A stretch of 64,000 nucleotides of DNA from an uncultured Lachnospiraceae bacterium (lineage in GTDB: Bacteria; Bacillota; Clostridia; Lachnospirales; Lachnospiraceae), in the NCBI GenBank assembly GCA_902793995.1, contig CADBFP010000005.1, positions 16,437 to 80,436 of the forward strand, read 5' to 3'. The notes under the pieces are model-generated. The model saw nothing but the letters and a program-made list of their open reading frames with translations. It did not search any database and was not told the origin of the DNA. Shown here piece after piece: positions 34,032 to 42,233 of the stretch (positions are counted from its first letter, which is position 1; every line of letters starts with the position of its first letter). A program made the translations under genes and the position numbers.

Positions 34032-35469
34032 TCAAGCCCTGATCATTCCGCAGACAGAACCAAAGGGACCACCAGCCCCGCCGGAGCCCGCCCCGTCAGA
34101 GCCCACCCCACCGGAGCCTGATCCGACGGATAGCCCCCTCACCATTCAGGATGTCCGGGACACCCTGACCCTGACCAAGGAAGGCCGGGTGATGCAGACC
34201 ATGTTCAATTGTGAAAAGGCCCTCTTGCTGGATCCGGTGGTGGGAGGAAAGCTGCGCCGGAACATGCTGACCGGCCGGATCGACCTGATTGGAGAAGTGC
34301 CCTGGAATCGTGGCCCGGATGCCGCCTTTACGGATACGGATCTCCACGAGATCGAAAGCCGCTTTGAGCAAAGCTACGGCTTAAGGCCCGGTCCCAAGAT
34401 CCAGAACACCATCGATGTGGTTGCCAACCAGCTGCGCTATCATCCCATCCTGGACAAGCTCCATTCCCTGGTTTGGGACGGCCGGCCCCGTGTCCGAAAC
34501 ATGCTCCACCACTTTCTTGGGGCGGAGAACAGCGAATTCACCCAGGAAGTGACCCTGCTGATGATGCGGGCCGCCATCAAGCGGCTGGAGCATCCCGGCT
34601 GCAAGTACGACCAGATGGTCTGCTTTATTGGGGATCAGGGGGCGGGGAAGTCCACCTTCTTCCGCTTTCTGGCCCTGGAGGACGAATGGTTCTCCGATGA
34701 TCTCAAATGCCTGGACGACAAGAAGATTTACGAAAAGCTCCAGGGACACTGGATCATCGAGATGTCCGAGATGCTGACCCTGGCCAATTCCAAAAGCATT
34801 GAGGAGATCAAATCCTTCCTCAGCCGCCAGAAGGAGACCCACCGGGTGGCCTATGGCCGCTATCCGCAGGACTACCGGCGCACCTGCGTCTTTGTGGGCA
34901 CCACCAACAGCATGGAGTTTCTGCCTGTGGACCGCAGCGGGAACCGCCGCTTCATCCCGGTGCTGATCGACCCGTCCCAGGCGGAGGTCCACATCCTGGA
35001 AGATGAGGAAGCTTCCCGGGCATACATCCGGCAAGCCTGGGCGGAAATGATGCAGATCTACGAACGGGACAAGGGGGCGCCCCTTTGCCTGCCCAAGCAT
35101 CTGGAACGGCAGCTCCCCCAGATCCAGCAGCAATTCATGCCGGAGGACAGCAAGGCGGGGATCATCCGGGACTGGATGGAGAATACGGCGCCGGAGTATA
35201 TCTGCGGCCTTATGGTCTGGCGGGAAGCTCTGGGCGAAGCCAGCCAGCCCCGGAATTATGAGCTCAAGGAGATCGGGGATATCATCCGCCACACCCCCGG
35301 TTGGGAGCCGGTTTCCAGCCACCGCTTCGGAGGGGCGTACGGAACCCAGCGGGCCTATAAACACTCCGGCGATGGCTTCCAGGCTATCACCCCGGAGATG
35401 GAAAAGGACCTTCCCTTCGATTTGGGCAGTTCTGCGTTTACGTTTACACAGGAGAAATTGCAAACGTAA
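34003..35469 (+). CDS. VapE-like (virulence-associated E family) P-loop ATPase
   Basis: 488 aa. A proline- and acid-rich N-terminal stretch (about 18-45) is followed by a helical region, then the P-loop FIGDQGAGKSTFFRF near residues 208-222. Further blocks are EMSEMLTLANSKSIEEIKSFLS and FVGTTNSMEFLPVDRSGNRRF, characteristic of PF05272-type proteins. These are SF3/D5-like helicases thought to help element replication. The start is supported by AAAGGAGG at about 33990. It stands upstream of mobC and relaxase genes. Confidence 0.85.
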   Translation: MNQNEMPWNDQALIIPQTEPKGPPAPPEPAPSEPTPPEPDPTDSPLTIQDVRDTLTLTKEGRVMQTMFNCEKALLLDPVVGGKLRRNMLTGRIDLIGEVPWNRGPDAAFTDTDLHEIESRFEQSYGLRPGPKIQNTIDVVANQLRYHPILDKLHSLVWDGRPRVRNMLHHFLGAENSEFTQEVTLLMMRAAIKRLEHPGCKYDQMVCFIGDQGAGKSTFFRFLALEDEWFSDDLKCLDDKKIYEKLQGHWIIEMSEMLTLANSKSIEEIKSFLSRQKETHRVAYGRYPQDYRRTCVFVGTTNSMEFLPVDRSGNRRFIPVLIDPSQAEVHILEDEEASRAYIRQAWAEMMQIYERDKGAPLCLPKHLERQLPQIQQQFMPEDSKAGIIRDWMENTAPEYICGLMVWREALGEASQPRNYELKEIGDIIRHTPGWEPVSSHRFGGAYGTQRAYKHSGDGFQAITPEMEKDLPFDLGSSAFTFTQEKLQT

Positions 35470-35765
35470 ACGGAGGGCTTCCAAAAGTCTGTCTTTTCGG
35501 TGGTCATAAATGGACCCTTCCTTCCCAGATCTTCCGTCCTCTTTTCCCTGCACCATGGGTAACCTGTCTGTTAAGGCAGCAAGCAGGGAACTTGTGCGGC
35601 AAGTTCCCCGCCGCCCTCCGGGCGGATGCTTTAGGGAGGCCCCTAAGACCCCGAAGAAATCACGAACCCAGCCTATCCGGTGTAAACACACCGGCCTATA
35701 GGAAACAGCTGACCCGGTAAACAAGGAGAACCGGGATTTTTAATTGACGAAAAAGGAGAAGAAAA
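35470..35765. other. oriT: Candidate oriT region (intergenic, 296 bp)
   Basis: Non-coding stretch directly before mobC and the relaxase gene, where oriT normally lies. It holds the perfect inverted repeat CCGCCCTCCGGGCGG (35611-35625) and a second dyad CCGGTGTAAACACACCGG at 35677-35694. No nic site can be named from sequence alone. Confidence 0.4.
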
Positions 35766-36092
35766 ATGAATAACAAAACCACAAGGCTTTACACCCGTAT
35801 CACCCCTTCCGAAAAGAGGAAGGTGGAAGCTCTGGCTCTTAGCTGCGGTCTGTCCGTTTCGGAATATATCCGCCAGCGCTGTCTGGGGTTTGCACCCCGT
35901 CCGCTGCAGCCGGAGCTGTTTTATGAAATGATCCGCCGGATCGAGGGTTTAGGTGAAAAGAATCACGAAAGCAGCCGCGCTGAAATCGACCTGCTGCTTC
36001 ATGACATCCGGCAGGCTCTAATCCTGCCGGAGAAAGAAAAGGAGGTGACTCCATGGCTACCACTGGATTCTGGCCCGTCAAAGGACAGTTAA
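35766..36092 (+). CDS. mobC: MobC-like relaxosome accessory protein (ribbon-helix-helix)
   Basis: 108 aa, with a N-terminal RLYTRITPSEKRKVEALA and LSVSEYIRQRCLG, a typical ribbon-helix-helix/MobC signature. It helps the relaxase bind and nick oriT in related mobilizable elements. Its 3' end overlaps the relaxase start by 40 bp, which is usual for MobC/MobA pairs. An AAAGGAGAAG ribosome binding site precedes the ATG. Confidence 0.8.
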   Translation: MNNKTTRLYTRITPSEKRKVEALALSCGLSVSEYIRQRCLGFAPRPLQPELFYEMIRRIEGLGEKNHESSRAEIDLLLHDIRQALILPEKEKEVTPWLPLDSGPSKDS

Positions 36093-37519
36093 AGCAGGTG
36101 CTGGATTATGCGGACAATCCTCAGAAGACTGCCTCCAAGCCCCCTGTGGATGATCTGCTCAAAACCCTCCGCTACACAGCCAATGATGAAAAAACGGAGC
36201 AGCGTCTTTTCGTTTCGGCTCTGAACACCTCCCCCTCCCAGGCCTATGCGGATATGATGGCTACCAAAAAGCGCTTCGGCAAGACAGGCGGCAACATGGC
36301 CTACCACGGCTACCAAAGCTTTAGAAGCGGCGAGGTCACCCCCGAGGAGGCCCACCAGATCGGCCTGGAAACCGCCCGCCGCATGTGGGGAAGGGACTAC
36401 GAGGTCCTGATCGCCACCCATCTGAACACAGACAATCTTCACAACCACTTCGTAATCAATTCTGTTTCTTTTCGAAATGGCAAAAAGTTCCTGAACAAGA
36501 AAAGCGATCATATCCGGCTGCGGGAGATCTCGGATGAGATCTGCGCCATGAGGGGTAAATCCGTGCTGCGGAATGCATCCTTTTACGGCGGGCAGCGCAA
36601 GGCCTACTGGGCAGGGCAGGCAGGCCGGCTCACCCACCGGGAGATCCTGCGGCGGGACATAGAGGAGGCCCTAAAGACCGCCCGGAACGAGCCCCTGCTG
36701 ATGGCCAAGCTGCGGCAGATGGGCTATGAGGTAGATATAAGCCGGAAACATATAAGCGTGAAGGCTCCTTCCTGGCAACGTCCCGTGCGATTGGATTCGC
36801 TGGGTTTCTCTCAGGACTATATCACAGATAAGCTCTATGACAATCTGTATGATGATAAGGTGTATTGGGATTATCGCCTGGATACGGATCTGGAGAAGAT
36901 GCGGGAGATGCCCCTGCTGATCATGCTACAAAGGAGCGAGCGGCTAAGGCGGGATTTTAGTCCCGTGCTTTCTTCCTACGGAAGCAGCACCCGGATCATC
37001 CTGTCCAGCGCCGCCGTCACCGCCACCTATCTGATCATGATCCTCCTCTTGCTGCTTACCCGCGGGGAGTGTTCCTGGATGGATTCCTTTCTGGGCACGC
37101 CCATCCGCTTCCAGGAAAAAAGGCATACCCCTGTCTCTGCGGAGATGCGGCAGGAAATGGCCCGGCTGGACCGGTATTCAGAGCAGGTGCGCTTGCTTTC
37201 CTCCCAGCAGATCCGGACGGACACAGAACTAAAGCAGTTCATCACCCAAAGAGATGGGGAACTGAAGGAACTGGAGCAGCGCCGGTATCATCTGCGGAAG
37301 AAGGACAGACGGTGCCAGGAGCCGGAAAAGCGGGAGGAGATCCGGGCAGAGATCAAACACATCTCCCGGCAGATGGCCCCTATCCGTAAAAGGAAAAAAC
37401 TGGCAGAGGAGATCCTGAAGCGCTCCGCCGAGCGGATGAAGCTCTTACAGCGGGAGCTGGATGCAGAGTTGGAGCGCCTGCCCAGAGTCCGCCAGCAGGA
37501 AAGGGGGCGAAGCCGATGA
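36053..37519 (+). CDS. MobA/VirD2-type relaxase (mobilization nuclease)
   Basis: 488 aa. Relaxase motif III with three histidines is ATHLNTDNLHNHFVINS near residues 120-136. A tyrosine-bearing N-terminal region DYADNPQKT lies upstream. It nicks oriT and pilots the strand. Residues about 300-330 contain an unusual long hydrophobic stretch (SAAVTATYLIMILLLLLTRG), then a coiled-coil-rich C-terminus. It overlaps mobC at the start and the integrase at the end (ATGA-like). The element has no visible type IV secretion genes, so it would need a helper. Confidence 0.85.
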   Translation: MATTGFWPVKGQLKQVLDYADNPQKTASKPPVDDLLKTLRYTANDEKTEQRLFVSALNTSPSQAYADMMATKKRFGKTGGNMAYHGYQSFRSGEVTPEEAHQIGLETARRMWGRDYEVLIATHLNTDNLHNHFVINSVSFRNGKKFLNKKSDHIRLREISDEICAMRGKSVLRNASFYGGQRKAYWAGQAGRLTHREILRRDIEEALKTARNEPLLMAKLRQMGYEVDISRKHISVKAPSWQRPVRLDSLGFSQDYITDKLYDNLYDDKVYWDYRLDTDLEKMREMPLLIMLQRSERLRRDFSPVLSSYGSSTRIILSSAAVTATYLIMILLLLLTRGECSWMDSFLGTPIRFQEKRHTPVSAEMRQEMARLDRYSEQVRLLSSQQIRTDTELKQFITQRDGELKELEQRRYHLRKKDRRCQEPEKREEIRAEIKHISRQMAPIRKRKKLAEEILKRSAERMKLLQRELDAELERLPRVRQQERGRSR

Positions 37520-38859
37520 AGACCCACCAAACCATTTCTCTTATGGCCCCGCCCTCCAAAACCGATCAGTCCTCTCTCGCCGCTTCTTTCCTCTATTTTC
37601 CCATTCTTTCCGAAGAAACCCTTCACACCCTGGATTCTTATGGTATAATCAGGCCGAATGAGTACCGCCATTACGAAAAAATGGCAATGAAAGAAAGGGT
37701 AAAAAAGGTCCACCCCCACGCCATTTCTCAGGGCAAGGGGAAGGACAAGAGATGGTTCACCCATGTGCGTGACCCAGTCAGCGGCAAGCGGAAGCGCATG
37801 GCCGCCCAAACAGAGGAGGAGCTGTTCCTGAAGCTTTACGATATCTATTTCGTAAGCGAAAGGAAAAAGAAGAAGCTGACCATCCGCAAGGTGTATCCGG
37901 AGTGGCTGCAGTACAAAGTAGCCACCAGCGGGAAGGCCACCACAGCCCACCGGCAGGACACGGACTTCAAGCACTATTACCTGAATGAGCCCCTGTCTCA
38001 GAAACTGATCGATACGCCGGTCATGGATCTGACCCGGGCGGACATCAAAAAGTGGGAGTGCGAGCTGATCCGGAAGTATGAGATGACCTACAAAATGGCC
38101 ACCAATGTCTTCAGTATCCTGCGGCAGCTGATGGATTACCTGGTGGATTGCGAGAAGATTCCCCGAAACACAGCCCGGGAGGTAAGAATCGATAAGGCGC
38201 TGTACCGGAAAGAGGTGAAGCCGCCGGCCCACACCCAGGTCTTCTATCCGGATGAAACAAAGGCTCTGATGGAGCTAAGCCTGAAAAAGGCTGCGGAGAC
38301 CGGAGACGAATCCTTTCTGGTGATCCCCATCTTCCTGAAGCTGGGGATCCGGATCGGAGAGGTCCTGGCCTTAAGCTTCAGCGACTTCGACAGCGCCACC
38401 AACAAGGTCTTCGTTCACCGCCAGCTTTGCGTCAAGGACGAATTGCTGCCGGACGGAAGCTGGAAGAAGCGGACCTTTGAGGTGGAGGATTCCTTAAAGA
38501 AGGGATCGCCGCCCCGGGAGATCCTGACCACGGACGAATGCTTTGACCTGGTAAAACGGGTCAGGGCCATGCTCTTCAAGAAAGGGATCGTCCGGGAGCG
38601 GATCTTTGAGACCGCCACGGAAAGCAGCATCCAGCTGAAGCTCTACCGGATGTGCGATGAATTGGGGATCCCCAGGCGCTCTCCTCACAAGCTGAGAAAG
38701 ACCTATATTTCCACGCTGCTGAACAATCAGGTGGATCCTGATTTCGTGATGCGGCAGGCAGGACACAGGCAGCTGCAGACCACTCTCAACAATTATGCCT
38801 ACAGCACCACCAGGGATGAAGAGATGGTCAAAAAGCTAAATGTTGTTCTGGCACAATGA
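37516..38859 (+). CDS. int: Tyrosine recombinase/integrase of the tRNA-Ser element
   Basis: 447 aa. Core-binding SAM-like domain near 125-225. Catalytic domain: Arg in LGIRIGEVLALSF near residue 278, HKLRKTYIS (H-x-x-R) near 391, GHRQLQTTL near 416 and the nucleophile tyrosine in NNYAYST near 428. The AP2-like arm-binding N-terminus includes RWFTHVRDPVSGKRKRMAA. The start overlaps the relaxase stop by 4 bp; MAMKERVKK is a possible internal start. It sits 107 bp from the intact tRNA-Ser 3' end, as expected for an integrase that uses that tRNA. Confidence 0.93.
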   Translation: MKTHQTISLMAPPSKTDQSSLAASFLYFPILSEETLHTLDSYGIIRPNEYRHYEKMAMKERVKKVHPHAISQGKGKDKRWFTHVRDPVSGKRKRMAAQTEEELFLKLYDIYFVSERKKKKLTIRKVYPEWLQYKVATSGKATTAHRQDTDFKHYYLNEPLSQKLIDTPVMDLTRADIKKWECELIRKYEMTYKMATNVFSILRQLMDYLVDCEKIPRNTAREVRIDKALYRKEVKPPAHTQVFYPDETKALMELSLKKAAETGDESFLVIPIFLKLGIRIGEVLALSFSDFDSATNKVFVHRQLCVKDELLPDGSWKKRTFEVEDSLKKGSPPREILTTDECFDLVKRVRAMLFKKGIVRERIFETATESSIQLKLYRMCDELGIPRRSPHKLRKTYISTLLNNQVDPDFVMRQAGHRQLQTTLNNYAYSTTRDEEMVKKLNVVLAQ

Positions 38860-38880
38860 CATTTGACATGTCGGAAGAGC

Positions 38881-38900
38881 TGTGCACACTTGTGCACACC
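38881..38900. repeat. Paired TGTGCACAC repeats, likely integrase arm sites (right)
   Basis: Two direct 10-bp units TGTGCACACT and TGTGCACACC, matching the pair at 21595-21615 in the same orientation. Confidence 0.65.
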
Positions 38901-38907
38901 TGAGAGC

Positions 38908-38958
38908 AAAAAAAGAGAGAGTTCAAATATGCTGATATATCAACGTATTTGAGCTCTC
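38908..38958 (-). terminator. Rho-independent terminator of tRNA-Ser (supplied by the element)
   Basis: On the minus strand: stem arms 38958-38946 and 38929-38917 (GAGAG/CTCTC and TCAAATA/TATTTGA) around a GATATATC core, then seven T residues (complement of 38908-38914). It lies on the element side of the attachment site, so the element replaces the tRNA's own terminator at 21490-21515. Confidence 0.85.
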
Positions 38959-38965
38959 ACTCCCC

Positions 38966-38987
38966 GCGGAGAAGGAGGGATTTGAAC
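38966..38987. other. attR: Right attachment site (attR), in the 3' end of tRNA-Ser
   Basis: 22 bp identical to 21516-21537. It contains the acceptor 3' strand and part of the T-arm of tRNA-Ser, so integration keeps the tRNA intact. Confidence 0.92.
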
Positions 38988-39054
38988 CCTCGCGCCGGTC
39001 ACCCGACCTACACCCTTAGCAGGGGCGCCTCTTCGGCCTCTTGAGTACTTCTCC
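38967..39054 (-). tRNA. tRNA-Ser (anticodon GCU)
   Basis: 88-nt gene without encoded CCA. On the minus strand it begins GGAGAAGTACTCAAGAGGC, has the anticodon loop CTGCTAA and a long class II variable arm (GGTCGGGTGACC-type), then GGTTCAAATCC and ends CTTCTCC plus discriminator G. The acceptor GGAGAAG pairs with CTTCTCC. It is the integration target of the element. It is transcribed from the promoter at 39101-39130. Confidence 0.95.
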
Positions 39055-39100
39055 GAATTCCATAATAATTATGAAACTTTCGCCTTGCGGCGCATCCCTA

Positions 39101-39130
39101 TTTATACAATACAGCTACATAGTTTGTCAA
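39101..39130 (-). promoter_or_regulatory. Promoter of tRNA-Ser
   Basis: On the minus strand: consensus TTGACA (39130-39125), an 18-bp spacer, TATAAA (39106-39101), 47 bp upstream of the tRNA 5' end. Confidence 0.75.
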
Positions 39131-39177
39131 TCTTTTTTTGCGCAGGAAGGATGGTAGGAAAAGAATGCGGGGGAGCA

Positions 39178-39234
39178 CCCTTCGACAGGCCCTTCGGCGG
39201 ACCCTTCGACAGGCTCAGGGACCGCTCAGGGACC
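39178..39234. repeat. CCCTTCGACA/GCTCAGGGACC repeat, copy 2
   Basis: Two CCCTTCGACAGG units and GCTCAGGGACC twice, lying between the tRNA and the DUF362 gene. Same family as 2895, 41585 and 42178. Confidence 0.8.
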
Positions 39235-39293
39235 GGCCCCTGCGGGATGGATTGCAAGAGCAAGCCGTAGAAGCGATTATCAAGCGCTCCCGC

Positions 39294-39322
39294 TTGCATT
39301 GAGAAACAAATCAAGCTACAAT
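39294..39322 (+). promoter_or_regulatory. Promoter of the DUF362 gene
   Basis: TTGCAT (39294-39299), a 17-bp spacer, TACAAT (39317-39322), 28 bp before the ATG at 39351. Confidence 0.65.
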
Positions 39323-39350
39323 GTTTACATATAAAAACAGGAGGTGTTTT

Positions 39351-40343
39351 ATGAAACGGATTATGCCCGGCACGGGCGGCAACGTGTATACGCCTTATGA
39401 AGAACGAACAGGAAATGAATCCATCGTTTATTTCACCCGGGATTTATCCCCGGAGGGATTACAGAAGGTTTATGAAAAGATTAACGGGAGTATCGGCGGA
39501 AAGGTGGCGGTGAAGCTTCATACCGGGGAGAAGAACGGCCCCAATATCATCCCCCGAGACTGGGTGAAGGTCCTTCTGGAAAAGGATATCCCCGGAGCCG
39601 CCATCGTGGAGACCAATACCTATTATGTGGGAGACCGCTATACCACGGAGCAGCACCGGGAGACCCTGAAGATAAACGGTTGGGATTTCGCTCCCGTGGA
39701 TATTATGGACGAGACAGGGGTTACCACCCTGCCGGTCAAAGGGGGGAAATGGTTTAAGGAAATGACCGTGGGAGCAACCCTGCCCCAGTATGATTCCTTC
39801 GTAGCTCTGACCCATTTTAAGGGCCATATGATGGGAGGATTCGGGGGATCCAACAAGAATATCGGCATCGGCTGCGCCGACGGACGAATCGGCAAGGCGG
39901 CCATCCATGCGCATCCGGGCCAGGGACAGTGGTCCATAGCGGAAGAGGAGCTGATGGAGCGGATTGCAGAATCCACCAAGGCCACTGTGGACTATTTCGG
40001 GCGAAACATCTGCTATGTGAATGTAATGCGGAATATGTCTGTGTCCTGTGATTGCGAGGGGGTGGCGGCGGCGCCGGTGGTGACCCCCAATGTGGGGATT
40101 TTGGGTTCCCTGGATATTCTGGCCATCGATCAGGCCAGCGTGGATCTGATTTATGCCATGACGGAGGAGCAGCATCATGACCTGTGGGAGCGGATGGAAA
40201 CCCGTCATGGATTCCGCCAGCTCAGTTATATGAAAGAACTGGGTATGGGGAATGATAAGTATGTGCTGATCGACTTGGATCATGACGAAGTGCGGATCTG
40301 CCCCAAGGAGGCGGTAAAGGATGTGAAGCCTTTTGAGGGGTAG
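39351..40343 (+). CDS. DUF362 domain-containing protein
   Basis: 330 aa. The ATG at 39351 follows ACAGGAGGTG; an upstream ATG at 39321 overlaps the -10 box and is rejected. KVAVKLHTGEKNGPN, ALTHFKGHMMGGFGGSNKNIGIGC and HPGQGQWSIAEEELMER are characteristic of DUF362. Many relatives carry 4Fe-4S motifs; here I see only single cysteines (GIGCADGR, CDCEG), so an iron-sulfur cluster is unlikely. Function unknown. Confidence 0.85.
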   Translation: MKRIMPGTGGNVYTPYEERTGNESIVYFTRDLSPEGLQKVYEKINGSIGGKVAVKLHTGEKNGPNIIPRDWVKVLLEKDIPGAAIVETNTYYVGDRYTTEQHRETLKINGWDFAPVDIMDETGVTTLPVKGGKWFKEMTVGATLPQYDSFVALTHFKGHMMGGFGGSNKNIGIGCADGRIGKAAIHAHPGQGQWSIAEEELMERIAESTKATVDYFGRNICYVNVMRNMSVSCDCEGVAAAPVVTPNVGILGSLDILAIDQASVDLIYAMTEEQHHDLWERMETRHGFRQLSYMKELGMGNDKYVLIDLDHDEVRICPKEAVKDVKPFEG

Positions 40344-40377
40344 GATGTAAGTCGCTCCCCTCCGGCCCTGTGGGCCA

Positions 40378-40401
40378 CCTCCCCCCTCGTCAGGGGGGAG
40401 G
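40378..40401. terminator. Bidirectional terminator hairpin (CCTCCCCCCT arms)
   Basis: Perfect 10-bp arms CCTCCCCCCT/AGGGGGGAGG around CGTC, between two convergent genes. Such G/C-rich hairpins with GGCCC...GGGCC neighbours are common intergenic elements in gut Clostridia. Confidence 0.7.
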
Positions 40402-40408
40402 CTGGGGG

Positions 40409-41533
40409 TTAGCCAAAATGCCCCAGCACCAGGCCCATGCCCAGGGCCAAACCGGGCTTTAAGGAGTTTATCTCCAGCCATTCCTCCCGGGTGTGTTCTC
40501 CGTCCCCGTTATATAAACCGAAGGTGACGGCGGGAATGCCCAGGGAGAGAGGGATATTGGCATCCGTGGAGCTGGAACGGTGGGGAGCCGGATGTCCCAG
40601 GGTGGCAGACAATGCCTCGCCGCAGCGGTCCCAAAGGGCCTGCCGGGCCTCCGGATTCACAGCGCCGCCGCAGGGCCGCTGGCCGATGAGTTCGGTTTCG
40701 AATTGCGCATCGGCGCCGGCTTGCTCCGCCAGGATCTGTTGGAACTGCTCCCGCATCATGGCCAGGGCCTTTTCATCATCCGAGCGGTATTCGTAAAGCA
40801 TTTCCGCATGCTGGGCAATGGAATTGACGGTGGTGCCTCCGGAAATGGTGCCCACATTGTAAGTGGTTTTCTGATCTGCCCAGTCCGGCAGATTCTGGCG
40901 GTAGAGCCGCTCGATCAAAAGAGCCAGATGATGGATGGCATTGGGATTGCCGAAGGCACTGTAGGAATGGCCGCCTATGGTAGAGACCTTCACCCGCCAG
41001 CGCTCGGAACCTACTGCCCGGGTCACCAGGCCTCCGGCCATGGTGCCGTCGAAGGAAATCACTTCCTTGATGCGGCCAGCGTAGTCCTTCATCAGCTGGC
41101 GGACGCCTTTCAGGTTTCCCAAGCCTTCCTCGCAGCTGTTGAGAACGAAGAGAACCGGCTCCCGGGGGACAAGACTCTGCTCCAAAACATAGCGGATGAT
41201 GCTCATAATGGCCACCACATTGGCGGTATCGTCTCCCACGCCGGGGGCGTAAAGTTTGCCTTCCGCCTCCGCGACAGGCAGAGGTGTCAAATCCGGAAAA
41301 ACCACATCCGTGTGAGCCATATAGACGGTAATATCGTCCCGGCCTTCACAGCCCAGGGGCAGGAGCACATTTTTGGCCTCGTCCACCATGACGCCTGAGG
41401 CGCCGGCCGTTTCCAGGTAGTCTTTAATGAATGCCACCCGCTGATCCTCCTGGTGGGAGGGGGCGGGAATGGCGGCCAGGGTTTTGAGGAGCTTAAGATG
41501 TTCTTCAAAATGAGCGTCGATCCAGGTTTTCAT
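40409..41533 (-). CDS. M20 family metallopeptidase
   Basis: 374 aa. Metal-ligand blocks in order: TVYMAHTDVVFPD, PGVGDDTANVVAIMS, NSCEEGLGNLKG and a C-terminal SSTDANIPLSLGIPAVTFG. The lid domain lies at about 180-290 with GGHSYSAFGNPNAIHHLALL. M20 enzymes cleave peptides or N-acyl bonds with a two-zinc site; it most resembles the PepT/PepV-like exopeptidase side. The exact substrate is not readable. The 3' end is separated from DUF362 by a terminator hairpin. Confidence 0.85.
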   Translation of the reverse strand: MKTWIDAHFEEHLKLLKTLAAIPAPSHQEDQRVAFIKDYLETAGASGVMVDEAKNVLLPLGCEGRDDITVYMAHTDVVFPDLTPLPVAEAEGKLYAPGVGDDTANVVAIMSIIRYVLEQSLVPREPVLFVLNSCEEGLGNLKGVRQLMKDYAGRIKEVISFDGTMAGGLVTRAVGSERWRVKVSTIGGHSYSAFGNPNAIHHLALLIERLYRQNLPDWADQKTTYNVGTISGGTTVNSIAQHAEMLYEYRSDDEKALAMMREQFQQILAEQAGADAQFETELIGQRPCGGAVNPEARQALWDRCGEALSATLGHPAPHRSSSTDANIPLSLGIPAVTFGLYNGDGEHTREEWLEINSLKPGLALGMGLVLGHFG

Positions 41534-41584
41534 GATGAGGTCCTTTCTTTTTTGGTGGGGGTGAGTCGCCCTCGCACGTCACGG

Positions 41585-41662
41585 CCCTTCGACAAGCCCT
41601 TCGACAAGCCCTTCGACACCCTTCGACAAGCTCAGGGACCGCTCAGGGACCGCTCAGGGACC
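41585..41662. repeat. CCCTTCGACA/GCTCAGGGACC repeat, copy 3
   Basis: Four CCCTTCGACA units followed by AAGCTCAGGGACC and two GCTCAGGGACC repeats. It sits between the divergent M20 peptidase and fRMsr genes. Confidence 0.85.
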
Positions 41663-41707
41663 ATGCCACCCTCTCCTGCGTCCGGGAGAGGGCAAGGGGG
41701 TAGTTTT

Positions 41708-42169
41708 ATGAATTATAATTTGTTAACAAAATCTTTACAGGCGCTGCTGGAGGGAGTACCCTATCCCGTGGCAAATTTAGCCAATGCGGCAGCCTTTATC
41801 TGGGAGTCGGCGGACCGTCTCAACTGGGCCGGCTTCTACTTGACTGAGCAAAATGCCGCCGGGGAAAAAGTGCTGGCTCTGGGCCCTTTCCAGGGACGGC
41901 CGGCTTGTATTGAAATTCCCTGGGGCAAGGGGGTCTGCGGCACGGCCGCAGCTCTGGACGAGCCTCAGCGGGTGGAGGATGTGCATCAATTTCCCGGCCA
42001 TATTGCCTGCGATGCCGCCTCGGCCTCGGAACTGGTCATCCCCTTGCATAATCAGGCGGGGGAGGTCATCGGAGTGCTGGATCTGGACAGCCCGGAAAAG
42101 GGACGCTTTACCCCGGAAGATCTGGAAGGGTTTCAGGCGCTGGCCAGGGTGATCGAGGGCTGCCTTTAG
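41708..42169 (+). CDS. Free methionine-(R)-sulfoxide reductase (GAF domain)
   Basis: 153 aa GAF-fold enzyme. Conserved Cys67 (GRPACIEIPWGKGVCG, also Cys77) and Cys101 (GHIACDAASASELVIP) are the catalytic and resolving positions of fRMsr/MsrC. It reduces free Met-R-sulfoxide with thioredoxin. The ATG at 41708 lies just after a G-rich sequence with a GGGGG run that may serve as ribosome binding site. A CCCTTCGACA repeat lies on each side of the gene. Confidence 0.88.
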   Translation: MNYNLLTKSLQALLEGVPYPVANLANAAAFIWESADRLNWAGFYLTEQNAAGEKVLALGPFQGRPACIEIPWGKGVCGTAAALDEPQRVEDVHQFPGHIACDAASASELVIPLHNQAGEVIGVLDLDSPEKGRFTPEDLEGFQALARVIEGCL

Positions 42170-42177
42170 GCAGCAGG

Positions 42178-42233
42178 CCCTTCGACAGCCCTTCGACAGG
42201 CTCAGGGACCGCTCAGGGACCACTCAGGGACCA
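42178..42233. repeat. CCCTTCGACA/GCTCAGGGACC repeat, copy 4
   Basis: Two CCCTTCGACA units and three CTCAGGGACC units. The stop codon and last codons of the minus-strand rhomboid gene (42224) are made by this repeat. Confidence 0.85.

Noticed and set aside
37516-38859. Integrase as a site-specific recombinase for phase variation of hsdS
   Set aside because: Only one hsdS is present and no inverted target-recognition domains are nearby; the integrase lies at the tRNA end of the element.
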